From assembly GCF_026745355.1 (NCBI RefSeq), contig NC_079206.1:16017943-16081942 (forward strand): DNA of 64,000 nt, in the 5' to 3' direction. The translations under genes were made by a program, and so were the position numbers. The notes beneath the pieces were generated by a model, which worked only from the letters and a program-made list of their open reading frames with translations, ran no database searches and was not told the origin of the DNA. The DNA comes from Beta vulgaris subsp. vulgaris. Its lineage: Eukaryota > Streptophyta > Magnoliopsida > Caryophyllales > Amaranthaceae. Shown one piece after another: positions 30,109 through 44,000 of this stretch; position 1 is the first letter of the stretch; every line of letters starts with the position of its first letter.

Positions 30109-31205
30109 AATACAAGTGTTACAAAGGGAGTTTTACTAATTGTGCATTTGTGCTGTTTCCATCTCATCTTTCTGGTAGAAAGAAGCTTTGAAAAATGGAA
30201 GATCTCGTCTTGATTATTTGTAAGTCCTCAGTAATGTACTATCGTAATCATTTTCCATTTGTGCTGTTTTACTAATTTTAACACCTCTTTAGTTTTCATC
30301 ATTTATATATTAAAGCAAAAAAAAAAAAAAGCATAAAATCATTTTCCTTATTAAGATGAAATCTAATGTAGATATTATTTTATTTTTCTTTATCTTCTCA
30401 CTAATAATTCATTAAACTGATCCTAATCTGGATTCAACCCTAATTTGTTCCGATCAGAAAAAAAAAATCTGAGTCGAATCCGACATATAAATTATCCTAA
30501 TCAGACTCCATTTAAAAAGTACAACTCTGATTTAAACGCGATTAATCCTTTCTTATTTATATTAATGTATTATGTATGTGTAATCTGACTAGGACTTTAA
30601 GGCAATTTTATTATTTAAGATTTTTTATTAAAAATTGATAGTAAAAAATAATAGTAATGTTTAGATTATTTGTACTATATATATGATTTCCATATGATTA
30701 TTGAAAAAATAGTAATAATTAGATTATTTGTATTATAGAAGATATTTCTATCAAAAAAATGGGAAGACAAAAAAAAGTCGAATTGGATCTGAGTCTTATG
30801 TTAGGATTTTAAGTTGGCTTGGAGTCAGAGTCAGCTGTTAGGATTTTAAGTCGAATCAGACTCGAATTTTCCGAATTTGACTCAAAATTAAAATGTGACT
30901 TCTTGTAGGGTTGGAGTCAAATTATGCATAATCTGATCCAAGTCCGACCTCTTGCCATCCCCAAATCTGGGTAATGTTTAGAGATTTCACTAGAGATCAA
31001 GTTTTTTTGGGGGGCGACAAGAACAAAGAACACAAGAAAGAACCCTAAGAAGGAATCAAGTCTCCCTTTCTTGCCTTAACGACTAGGCTATGAGCCTGAT
31101 TCACTTCATTCCTACCTACTTTTATTATTTCTACGTAATGAAAGTTCTTACTCTTCCAAATAATGTCTTGAACTATAGTAGCAATGATGAAAGGCGCGGA
31201 CCCTT
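30109..31205. other. AT-rich intergenic repeat DNA
   Basis: No gene found. 30400-30970 repeats variants of GAGTCGAATCCGAC, GAGTCAGAGTC and GATTTTAAGTCG and ends CTTGCCATCCCCAAA, which looks like an old hAT-type element with unresolved left end. Confidence 0.4.
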
Positions 31206-32291
31206 TTAGAAGCGACTGCAAGAGTTCTCACGAATTAATAGCAATTTTGATGGAATTAACCCGATCGAGCTTGCTTCAATGATACCTTTAACCATAACAT
31301 AAGCTTCAGCTTGAGGAGCCGAGGAAGTAAAGATCGTTTTACCCCCTTCGAGAACTTTAAACCCATTGGTGACACCAACCAAACCTATGCCCGCCGACTG
31401 CTTGAGATTCTTCTTGTTTCCCTTTTTATAAGCCCCATCAACCATAATATGGCATATCGACCCATGACGAACACCGACTTTAAAGCACAACAAATTGAGG
31501 GTCGAGTTGACAGTCTTCTAAGCTTGTTGAGGATCATCATCCCCTTTATTTCTTTGCTCTTCATCCTTTAAATGTTATTGATTGTGTGGCATTTAGAATT
31601 CCAATGGGGCAAGGGTCGATCCCCCTGAAAACTATGGTATTTATATGTAGCCAGATTGACCAAAGAGTGGCAATAAATCCTTTCCTCGAGTAGAATTACT
31701 CCCATCTTCCTTCCAAAAAAATCTCACGAAATTCTTTACCCATTCCTCAAACAAAATTTAATAATGTTGCTAAGCTCTTATTTCTAGATTTGAAACAATC
31801 CAGACTCTTGAACAAATCTGACAGTCTCTAAAGAGATGTCGCTCAGACTCCTCGCCAAGGCTGCATAGGTTGCAAAGCGGCGCCACATGAATGCTCCTCT
31901 TACGAAGATTGAGGTTAAAAGCGAGAGCTTTGTTCAAAAGCCTCCAAAGAAAAAATTTCCATTTTGGATGAATCTCAAATGCCCAAAGCTTATGCTAGAA
32001 CTTAGTGTGTTCATTTGAAATATGCATCCCACCTTCCTACATTTGGAGGGTGGCGTAGACCTCCTTGATTCTGACCTCACCTGTTTTAGAAGCACTCCAA
32101 ACATAATTGTATGTGACGATTTCCGTTGGAATATGAGTCACTAAAATTCTAAAGGCAGATTGACGCTTGAACGTTTTCCAAATGATGGAAGAGTTCCAAC
32201 ATTTTTTATCTTTTATATTCAGATCCTGAACCGACTCAAGAGAGAGTGAATCTAACTGGGGCCCTTGCTTAATAGCTAAAGGCGCTCCGGC

Positions 32292-33257
32292 TATGGGTGA
32301 AAGTTACCCAGATAAAATTGAAAATCCAATCCAATTCGAATTAGTAATTTGGATCGGATCCGAATTGTGTTCAAATTGGATTTATATTGCAGTTTTTTAA
32401 AAAATGATTTTTTGGATCGGATCGAATTGAGGGTAATTGGATCCAAAAATCCAATATAACCAAATAGTAATAGGGGTGTGCACCGGCTCAGGACCGAACC
32501 GGAACCGTCTGGACCGATGGTTCGGAATCTAGCATTTCCTTGGTCGTCCTGGACCTCTTGGACCGGAATTTTTTTTTTCCATAAAAAAATTCTTTTTTTG
32601 TTTTATTTAAATATATTTATAAATTATATACATTAAAAATTAATAATTTTAATAACAATAATCCTAAAAGAATAAAAGTAGGTTTTTAAGTTTCTAACTT
32701 TCTACCTTTTTTTTTTAACATATAAACTTTTTTTAACTAAAATAATAGAAATTCCGGTCCAACCGGTTTGGACCAGAATTTTTTTGGGTTTGGATCAGAC
32801 CAAACCGGAATTTTCCGGGTTTGGACCAGACCGGACCGGTGGACCGGGATCATGATTTTCGGCGGACCGGTTTGTGCACACCCCTAAATATTAATATGCC
32901 TTGTATTGTATATCTGGTTTGGGCTTAAGTGCTTAACTGATTTTTTTTAAAAAAAGGCTAATCCATAGCCCAATTGACTTGACGTAGCACTTCCCCTAAA
33001 ACTCTAACACCACTTAATTCCTCATTTTCAATATCTACTAGGCTGCTGTTTGTGCTTAATTTATTTTATCGAAAAACTAGAGTTCTAAAAAAATCGGATT
33101 TTCGGATCGGATCCAATCTAGAGTATGAAAATTCGAATTTGATTGGATTCAAAATCTAATTGGTTTCAATTCGGATTGGACAATTAAAATCCAAATTTTG
33201 TTCGGATCGGATTGGATTAGGCCCTAATCATAACTGTACACCGAACTTTCACCCCTA
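32292..33257. mobile_element. hAT-type element inserted in the LINE (outer)
   Basis: The ends TATGGGTGAAAGTT and AACTTTCACCCCTA are inverted repeats, and a perfect 8-bp duplication GCTCCGGC lies at 32284-32291 and 33258-33265. The inside is rich in GGATCGGATCCGAATT-type repeats and has no coding region. Its centre is split by a second element. Without the inner insert it would be about 540 bp. Confidence 0.85.
32471..32886. mobile_element. Second hAT-type MITE nested inside the first
   Basis: Termini TAGGGGTGTGCAC and GTGCACACCCCTA are perfect 13-bp inverted repeats. The flanks AATAGTAA (32463-32470) and AATATTAA (32887-32894) match at 7 of 8 positions, as expected for an aged hAT duplication. 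The subterminal sequence is made of GGACCGGA/CCGGTCC blocks. Confidence 0.85.
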
Positions 33258-34030
33258 GCTCCGGCAACCCATTTATCTTGAAGAATTCTGGTATGACAAC
33301 CAGAACCAATTCTTTGTGGAAACCCATCTCTGCAATCTTGAACCGCTCTACATAGACCTCTAAAGCCCCACGAAACCTTTCCCAATTTGCGATTTCGCAG
33401 CAGAAGATCCACTGGGGAACCCTTAGAACTTTGCTAATCAGACTATCTTTGTTGTAGTGAATTATGACAACTTGCTTAAGAAGAAGCGCCTTGTTGAAAA
33501 GATGCACATTTCTAATTCCCGGATCTCCTTCTCCCTTAGGGAGCTCTAGTATCTCCTTCCTTTTCCAATAGATCAGTCTAGCTTCAGTAGATCCTCCCCA
33601 AAGGAAACGAGCAATCATTGAATTCAGCTTCTCAGCCGTTTGCTTCGGAAAAACGAAGACGCCTAGGGTATGCAGGTAGAGCGATGCAAGGATACTATTG
33701 ATGAAGAGGAGTCTTCCTTGCATGCGAAAGAGCTAAATTATGCCAACTACTAACTGTTTTTTGAACTTTTTCGATAAAGGGATTAAACTTAGAGAAACTT
33801 CTACCATCAACCTCTATATTACAACCCAGATACTTTCCTATCGAATCTGCAGAGGAGGTTCCTATGATATTACGCAAAGTTCCTTTTAGACTGATCGAAA
33901 TATTCGAGATAAAAGGCGATGATAAATTTATTGTAATTAATCACTTTTCCTGAAACCTTACTAAACTTGGTTAGAATGTCTTTTATGCCAGAACAATATT
34001 CAGGTTTGGCTTTAAAGAAAAAAAAAGAAT

Positions 34031-35009
34031 CGTTTTAAAGTTGTATGTAATTTGTTTTTCACAAAATCGAATGAGACTTTTTTAGATAGATGAAACTCTT
34101 TCTAAAACACATAATTACTCTTTTTGATTTAGTGTTGTTTGATTACCATATATAGCATCCACCGGTTGCACTTCCACGCAAATCTCCCCACAGATTATCT
34201 TAATCTCTGTACAATCCCCATCCAAATGCACACAACTTATTAAAGATTTTGCTCTCAACTTTTACTTTATTTCCTTTGCGTCCTGCTCTCTCTGATTTTT
34301 CTTTCTCAATTTCTAGTGCAAACTTTAACCACCATACACTAAGGTGTTCCATCATGCAAAAATACATCATCCGTTGAACACCCATATGTCTAGTCCAAAT
34401 TCTAGTATACACTCAGGAGCATTAACACATGGCTTATATTTCTTCTTATTGCTCATTTAAAATAACCAAAGCATTAGTTTCAAATATGAGTACACCCAAG
34501 TATATCAACGATGCGTTCCTACATATACAACACATGAAAAAAGTGCAATGATGAACGAAACAGGATACACTAACCATATCGGTCTTTAAAAGAAACAGAG
34601 GAGTTGACTCCAGAAGAAAACTAATCTCACAAGGATAGACTTAAGCAAAATAAAATCACTGTGGAGAAAAAAACTCCCCAAACAGAGATGAAAATTCAAA
34701 ACTCTGCACTTCCCGTAGCTTAAATCTGAAATCATTCTTTACAAAAGACCTTATCATTTCCACACTATATAATGCAAACAATCATATCAACATACTACAC
34801 TATCAACGACACTGAATGACTAATAATACAAGGGGGAGAAAAGATGTGATGATGATGATGATAAGAAAAATGTAAAAAGAATTTCTGCAGAAGATTAGCC
34901 AGGCAAGAGGAAGCGTGAACTTGATATATCGACATTAATTACTTTAACCTCTTGGAAAAATCTCAACGCCCCCAAAGAAAAAACCTTCTCTGCGCCAATC
35001 TCAACTGTT
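34031..35009. other. Intergenic sequence and AP2M 3' region
   Basis: The AP2M 3' UTR should occupy the right part. No gene found. Confidence 0.6.
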
Positions 35010-38000
35010 TTAGCACCTGACCTCATAAGAACCGGCCTTTGTTATATAACGAACCCATTCAACGGTGTTGTACCCACTTTTCTCCCATACCTACAGCAAT
35101 TGGATCGATATAAATATTATCTGAGAGATCACTAATGATAAAACTTTATCAAAGAAAGTTACCTTGAGGAAACGAACACGTAACCCTGATGCTGTGAACA
35201 TAGGGACCTTAAAAAACAAAAATCAACATCAGATCATGTGGAAAAATCATATTCCAGAGCTACTATCAAATTGTGCAGAAATGTAACGTGTCCAGCTCCA
35301 GGGACAAATAAGTACACACAAAAGTAAACATAATGTGGACAAATATCAAGATTCATGTATTTTTCAGACCTTACAAGGTTCTATCCACATCTATGCATGC
35401 CATTTTCAAGCTAGATTTTAAACCTATCTTTCTACACGAAAAGCTTTACAATAAATAAGCTAAAGAGGATTTCCTTCGGCTTCATTGTCAACATCAAGTA
35501 TGCTAGAAAGAGAGACCCAAATAGAGAATCCTTTGATAAAACAGAATCTAAACTCCTCCGAAGTATTCCTACTTTTTAATAAATAACTCAGACCTCTATC
35601 AAAAACGTCTTTGAGTAGGCACAGAGCACAGAAGACAAAGGCATCGAAAGGAGGGACCCACTACTGCAGAAAGGTGGTAGGGAAGGAAAGAAAACGGAGA
35701 GGGGAGAGGTAAGGGGCACCATGGCCAGTTTCAATTTGGGGTGTGTTTGGGTGGTGGGGGAGGGAAAAGAAAAACAAAACGGAGGGGTAAGGGAAGGAAA
35801 ATAATTAACTTGTTAAAAACTCAATTTATTTATTTACTAAATAACTCGTTCTCTACACATACTTCACATACAGTGCCTTCAGCATGAATGAAATCAAAAG
35901 ACATTCACCAAACTGTCTCAGCTAGACTTAAATATCTGGCTAACGATAAATCACCTTATTTGCGCAAATTAGATGGTAGACACGAGTCTACCATCTAAAT
36001 GGTGCGCACCATTCCATACGGCGTTGTTTGGCATTAATTATGCGGACCCCATTGTAACTTGCTCTCCTCATTTTGTTTGCGTGGCAAAGACAATTCAAAT
36101 TGGGGGGGACAGTGGCATTTATTGCATGAGTTTTTCTCTCTCATCATTCTTTTGCTGAAATACTCCCTCCTCTCTCTTTGTTCATTTATTGCATTTATGA
36201 AACTTCTTTAATTATTGAAATAGTATAATACAATGAACAAAACAATATCCTCAACGAACAAACTAAGCAACATGAAGATGAAAGTAGAACAAAAGAACCA
36301 CACAAGAATCAATGAACATCTGAATTAGCAATGAACAACAAGAAAAAAAGATGAACATAAGCGGAAATATCTGATGAACAACTACTCAACCTAATGAACA
36401 GACAAAGAAAACACAATGAACAAAGAAATATCTGCAATAAACAAACTAAGAAACATTAAGATAAAGGCCAACAAAGAAGAATCGACGAGATCAATGTTCA
36501 TTGGAGAACAGTTGATGTACATTGGTTTCACGGTCCACTTAATGAGAGCGCATTTTATGTTTTTTTGGGCTGCGTTTCGACGTGTGTCTACCGTTAGGAT
36601 GGTAGACACGAGCCACCATCTACCAACTCGCTTATTTGCCAAGAAAATACGATGCAAGGCCAATCGTCAAAAATGAATGTTATTTCAGCAATAGTTGCAA
36701 ATTATGAGATACCTGGAATTCCATTTGAATTGGTGGCCTTGTTGAGGACTTCTTCTCTCCCATGGTAGAAATCAACTCAACCTCAGCACTTAAGGTTGAC
36801 TCTGTCTGGCCAGGAAATTTTCTAATCCTGTAATTGTACATATCAAATTTCAAGTGTTAGTTACATTGCAGCAAGAATAAAGCATGAACATAACAAGTAC
36901 ATGTTTACAAAGAGTTGTATGGATAAAACATGAAAATCAATTTACGAATAAATTAGTAGCAAAAAGCCTCATATAAATATGAATAGATATCATAATATTC
37001 TCTAATTCAAAAGACCAAGGTATCTTTAGCCCCTAACTCCATGCGTAAAGCAAAGGCACATCTATTTGTTAAGCATTTGGCAGACTGCAATAATTAGTCT
37101 AGCTGTGGAATGAAAATTGATCTATAGACGGGCTCAGATCTATACAAACATGCTTCCCGCAAACACATCTTTGCCCCTCTATGACAAACTTGACAAATAA
37201 CCTTAAACAAGATGTGGTTACAGAAGTAGGCGTTCCTAAATGAACAAGGAAGTAAAAACAAGTACAGCAGAGAGTGTTTCTAGCCACATAATCGAAATTA
37301 TTCCAGAACAAAAGTAAGAGGACAAAATAACCAACACTGGACAGCCAGATTTGCACTTCAAGTTGTACTTGCACATGTCAATATGTCATTGCCCTCAAGC
37401 AGGCCCCAATAGATGACTAAATAAAAAATAATCTTACTTATATTATTATCTACAACCAAGTCATCGTCCTCCTTCAAATTGCAACAGAAGATATACCCTA
37501 GAGCAGGATATAAGCTAGTCTAAATATATAGAACGTTCGAGTAAAGTTTCCATTCTCCATAAATACAGCTAAAGGATAATTCTGTGCAAGAAAGAAATGA
37601 ATAGTGGGAGAAAAAGCAAAGGAAACAAGGACCAGTGTAAAGAGAAACAGAAGCAAATTTTAGGTATTGAAGCATGAATATACTCTACTTACATGATTAG
37701 ACAAAGTGACATGTGTCTGGAACTTTGTCAATACAATATATATTTTCACTTACATCTAATAATTATTAAAACCAATATAACAATCAAGTGAGCTCTGATA
37801 CTTGATCTCTCAAAGACATGGTTATGTATCACATAAACCTTATCCAGCACTAAGCATGACTCTGCAAAAGGTCAGACAGGGGAAAGGACAAAGTGGCCCT
37901 TTAGCACTGTGTTCATGCCTTCAACTCAACAAGAATGAGTTCATGACAATGGATGAAGAAGCCTAAAATTTAAGGCATTGGATCAAGTAATCCCTAGAGC

Positions 38001-41000
38001 TATTAATTGAAAAGGAAATCATTGATTAAAAAACCTATCATGTAGATATTATTTCCACAAATTTGCAACCCAAAGGGAGGCTAATAGCACTTATACAGCC
38101 AACTGCTGCCGCTAATGCTGAAAGAAAGGAGTTAGTGGTTTACTCGTTGTATTCCCTTTAGGGAATGATGTACAAGTATTTCTAGTTGCCTTCCTTTCAA
38201 TTTTTTATCTTTCGATAAAATTCAGTGTTTCTACAACATTTGAGTTAAAATATTGATATTTTCCAAACCATGCTCTTACTACTTGGTATATACCTTACCC
38301 TAAATGCAAAACAAACTAGCTCAAAGTTGGAAAACCATGTTATCTGATATACTAATACTATATCATTGCGAATTAAATTATTTCCTACCATAACTCATAT
38401 TATTTGTTTGCACTTGTATAAATTTGAAGCCAGATCAGATTATAAATTCTTACAAGTCTCTGTATAATTAAACCAGTTACCCACATCCCTGAACCCTACA
38501 CGCAATATTTCCAAACCAGGATACATGGGTAGCAATCATGTCAAATTCATGCCCTCAAGTCCTAGTAACATCGTAAAGATACAGAATTATAAAGGACTTC
38601 ATATTCAACGGTACTAATAATCTTTGTCAACCAATCGGGCTGATCTACAATACCATAGAGATCACCAGAAAATTATTTGCTACTAGTGGCAAACAGAACC
38701 CAATTCACAGTTAAGGATATCTTCAGAAAGAACCGAATAATACTACATTATATTGTTCATAGCACTCCGTTGTTAAATTACCATGTCAGTAACCCCACTA
38801 AGACTTCTGGAATCTAAGATCAGTTACAGGTCACATAGTAACCCTAAAGGGGTGCATGTGCTGCAAATCCAAACTTATCGGTTATACAACAGCACATGCG
38901 TGTAATACTGCAAACATGTATTTAAGACGGAAAATGAAGCAATAGTCAATGAAGTAACAAAATTTGCAATAAAGGCAAAATCAGGACACTTACTTCCAGA
39001 CCAAACTATCAATGGAAGGGTTATACTTTGCTCTACCCGATGTCACTTGGAAGCTTGTTTTTGCAGTTTGTTTGGGAACTGGGATTTTGATCACCACTCC
39101 AAGAGCAAACATCTTCGCACCAAAGACACTCTTGACCTGATGAATAGAATTTATAAGCAAACGTCAATACATATAAATGACGGATTGATGCTTAACTTCA
39201 CAAAAGAAGCTGCACATACCTTAACATTTACTTCCATGCGTGTCCTGCCCAATTCCTTGATTGTTGGCAATACCCGGAAAGGGAGGTTAACACCCTCAGT
39301 TATACGATATCTGAAATATCCAGAGCAGAGGATATCACATAAAAACTCATAAGGATTTTGGTTGGGAAAAAAACATCTCTTGCTTTTTTTGGTTTGTAAT
39401 GAATAGAAAAGTTTTCCTGGGGATGAGATATATTGGAGAAATTGATCCTTCCTATAAGGAAGGAATGCCACATTTTCCTCATTCCTCGCATACCTCTTTC
39501 TTTTCTCCCATCCATTCTCTGCCCACCAATTTCATTTTTATCTTTTCAATTCATTTCCATCAAAATGTTTTTTGTCCAATTAAACAGATTAGTAGGACTT
39601 GCACAAACAAAATTTAGACAAAAATCCAGATTACCAAAAAAAAAAAGCCTAGATAACTTTAAAGAGCAGGAAAGAAGACAGTGTGGGCCTGAAGGCCCAA
39701 AAGTATTATAGAACATGACAACATCAAACCTTGTATATTGACAAGTAATTAGCACATGTTTGAATATTATTATTAACAAAACAGCACCGCTTAAGTAAAT
39801 AAGAGCACTTTTCTCTGTTGGAAAAACATCTCTTCTACAAATAGAGAGAGAGCGTCAAATCTGTTTAAAATTAATAATTTCATACACATGAGATTTCATA
39901 AAAGCCAAACATTCGCCAGAAAATGCATTCACAAGAACTTATGAGCTTACTTCATTAATTCAAATTCACCATCTGGAGGAACAAAACTGACAGTCTTCTC
40001 CGAGTTGAACCTCGTCAAATTCACACATTGATGGAAGGTTACATCATCCAGCTCAATAGTCTTCCCACTGAGAAAGGGCAGAACAACGAGAATATTAAAA
40101 ATCAACTATAGCAATTAGCAACACTTGAGCAGAACCATATGAATCATGAAAGCCTTGGTATGATAACAGCTCACAACCAAAATTAATGAAAGGGCTTGAT
40201 CCAGGAGGTACACATAAACACTTATAGTAAAAGTAGGTACAGTAGTTCTTTACGATGCCAGACATGAATATCAATGCTATTAAGCTAGATATATACATTT
40301 GACAATATATATGCAGGATTACAGCTCTGAAAGAGCCATTATAAACCAAAAAGGCAGATTTGTTAAAAATGATGGTCCATCAATCAGAATTTTGAATTGC
40401 GACAAGGACCTCTCCTAACTTAGTGCAAGAGGCAAGAGCTACCCCATGAATGTGTAAAGGGACACTTCTAAAACAGCTTGGAGGAGCAGTCTTGAAATAA
40501 ACATGTTGCTGCCATGGGAGAAGCCACATGGGGAGCTGCAAGTCCCTGCAGCCCACCCCCACGGCCCATATTTTTTTAGTTAGGCCGCTGCAGGTATTAT
40601 GTTTATACATTAATGAGGCCTTTATAGATTTGAAGGAGATTGTGGGTTTGGTGGTTAATGACTTGGGGAAAAGTTTGGGTGGTTAGGAGGTCAAATTCTC
40701 TTAACAACAAAAATTCTACTCTCTTTTTATTTTTCGTTTCCTCTATTTATTTTATTTAAAAAGTAACAGCCATCCGCCCCTCGCAATTAAAAATTCCTAG
40801 CTTCGCCCCTGGTTGCTGCCATGAAGCACTTCATTCTTGAAGCTACGATTTCAAGTTTCTCCTCAACTCCTGAACTAGTGGTGGTTGTGCTTTTAAAAGT
40901 TGATGAGATTGGTTCTTTAGCTCGGTTCTCAGTATTGCTTTTACATAACAAAGTGATGAACGGTTCTACCTATCTTCACAAGCCATACATAGCAGACCTT

Positions 41001-44000
41001 GGTGCTTCATGCATGGTAAGCAAATCAGAGAACCAATAGCAAAAAGAAACAGATTCAAATTGATGATCTAAGCAAATTCCAGCATTAAGATACCAAAAAT
41101 GTCATGGCAGATATGGGCAAGGTTCCACATCACTGTAGACTTTAAGTAGCCACTGTGCTTATAGCATACATACATAAAGAGCTCTTTCCAAGAACAGAAA
41201 TAATACTCCCTCGTCCCACAATATAATGCTTGTTTTTTTTTTTACACGGTCTTCAAAACGGACCTTTGACCTTCGATATCTTCAGTTCCTTATTATTAAA
41301 AAGTACAAAAAGTTGATATTATGAAACATTGAAACTACATATTGAGGCGAATCTAACAAGATCCTACATGAGTATGTTTTCTTGTATATACTAATGAGCA
41401 TTTTTGGTCAAAGATTTTAAAGTTTGACCCACCTAAAATGAAATAGGCACTATATTATAGGACGGTGGGAGCAGTACAAACATCTGCATATATAATTATT
41501 TGCAACATAACTACCTAGAAATTGGCAGATTCATCAATCTTCAGCTAGGTAGCACGGATACGGGTACGGGAACGAATACGAGTACGGGGACGGAAAACGG
41601 CAAAATCAAAATTTCCGAAAACGGGTACGGCTTGGATTCGTCAAAAAATAAAATAAAAATAAATTTTTTTTGTTGAGGGAAAATAAAAATAAAATTTATA
41701 AATTAATATTCATATATAAGTCACTACCATAAATAAAATACAACTTTTAGGTGAATGAACAATTTAATTAATGTTGAAGCAAAATTCAGAAAATAAGAAA
41801 CATATTATACGATTTTTCTTTAGTTAAAGGTGAGCTCAAATGTTTTATGAGTAATAATTAAAATTTTAAAAGAAAGGGAGGAAGATTTAATGGGTTGATG
41901 ACAGTTGTATATTAACTTTAGCTGTGAATGAGGTGTCTCTCCTCTTCTCATTCTCTCTCATGTAGAGTATTTGAATATTATATTTATAATATAAGTACAA
42001 CAATTACATGCATTCTGGCTTCTGCAAAAAAGTCTATCAGAAAAGAAAGAAAAAGTAAGGCAAACTAGCTAGTAAAATATGTCGACATATTGACAGTCAT
42101 GACAGAAATTTAAAACCAAAAGAATAGAGAGAGAAACTAGAAATCAGAATAATAGAGAAAACAGAGGTCAAGAAGGGGGAAAAGTACAGCAGCTGAAGGT
42201 TTCTAATGGCAGAGAAAGAGAAGAAAAAAATGAAGGGAGAAGAATGAAGGTGAAGAAGATGAAGAGAGAGAAAATGCTTGGGGACGTCTCGTAGCATCTA
42301 AACCCGTCCCCAAGACGTCTTCACTCTACACCCAAGGCGTACCATATGAGCCGCCGTCCCACCACCCGTTCGTTTGGGGACGTTTTTGGGGCGTACCCGT
42401 CCCGTCCCCGACCTGTCCCCGTCCCCGGTACGGGATTCGGTCCAAAGAAGGCGTACCCATGCTTCATAGATCTTCAGCATGCTAATAATCAAAAGAGAGC
42501 AATCATTCAACAAAATTTGTTCATAACATGATAACAGAAGTAGCAATACAACAAATATATTTAGCATAAGATCTGCTATGTAGAAATGATAACAGCAAAT
42601 TGTTAATGAGAATAAAAAAACTCTCAGCCTGAAACTAAACAGAATATTCCATAATAAAAGATAAGAAAGAAGCCTGTTTGATAGAAGCTACCTCTTTGCC
42701 GGACGTGCTTTCAACTGTGACTCTTTCTCAAGACCAATTTTATCATTTAATCCCAACTTCAAATCAGGCATTCCAGAGAGAAAACACTTCATAAGAATCT
42801 TTCCAGTAACATCACAACGTAGCACACTACCTGTTGTCATGGAATACAAAACCATTATAGAACACTACATAATCAGAATCTGGTAAACCCCCCACCCCCT
42901 CCTCCCTTTCACCACACAGACACAAAATAAAGAAAAGGAAGCCCTCACCAACCTTTTGAAGACATAAGAAGATTGACACTTTCCACAATATCTAGGAACA
43001 CCTGCAAGGGAAGGCTCGCAATTAACAAAATACATGAGTGACAGTCAGTGTTCCCTGAAATGCTAACCCTCTGAGAATTGCAGTCCAGAAAGGGTGAATA
43101 CTCACATGCAAGTGATTACTTTTGCACTAATTTACGTCACGAGTAGCAAATTGCATAACCATACACATTCTTATACAGCAAATCAGGTAACACTATTACT
43201 AGTATCTAATATACTTACAAATAACTCACCTCATTCTTTTTATAAGCAAGACCTTCTCTTCGCCAGCCAACGGCACCTGTAACTTGCAAAGTTGCATTTG
43301 GCACTGGTTTATCGGCAGGCTGAATTGCAAGACACAAACAGAAAACAAAGAACAGGAGAATTAATTAACTACCCAATTTCAGGAGCTCCTACTTAACATA
43401 CCTGAAAGGCAATAATGAAAAAAAAATTTGTCAGGCAGTACCATCAAAAAGATCAAAATGCATACCTTCGACGAGAATGGTGAGCGTACTCCCTCTTGAG
43501 TAATGTAGAGCTTTAGAATTTCAGGTGAAAGATTTTGTGGGTAGCCAAAATCCATTATTTCTGCAATTTAGAAATTATCAGAAAATAACAGTCATCGTGG
43601 TACATTCAAAGGTGGATCGTAAAAATATAAGAACTGATGATGAGAACACCACAAGAAGACAGCAGAGCAATATTATTTTGGAAAAACTCAAAGGTTTAGA
43701 CGTGGAATATTAAGCCAGGAGATGCATCAACATCTTCCACATGCTTCCCACCCTCCACCAACCTTAGAACAGCTTGTGATGATAATACTCATGCACAACT
43801 ATGCAATACATCATCACTTGTCTAGTTCCATTATTAGCTTGGTAAAACGGTGTTTGTTATCCCATTCACAAGTATTAATTATTATTCACAGTCTAGCTTC
43901 AATAAAGTCATAGACTATACTCTATAGCATCAAAAACACTGTCCACACAATGTTTCTCACAGGGACGTCTTTTAACGGGTTCCTCAACTTTATGCACCAT

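Larger units (their letters stand above)
31206..34030 (-). pseudogene. LINE ORF2 remnant (RT end, zf-RVT, RNase H), interrupted
   Basis: Reading down from 34030: RT thumb-side blocks SADSIGKYLGC, QGRLLFINSILASLYLHTL and EKLNSMIARFLWGG (33877-33217). After a 966-bp insertion, a decayed zf-RVT region follows (KFFLWRLLNKALAFNLNLRK, CNLCSLGEESERHLF, about 31990-31800), then the start of RNase H, MVDGAYKKGN with SAGIGLVG and APQAEAYVMV (31493-31206). Many stops and shifts are present. The RT core and endonuclease are absent. The insertion at 32292-33257 explains the break between blocks. Confidence 0.85.

Noticed and set aside
42298..42567. Frames rich in Gly/Arg/Pro near 42.3-42.5 kb
   Set aside because: They arise from the GC-rich end repeats of a mobile element.
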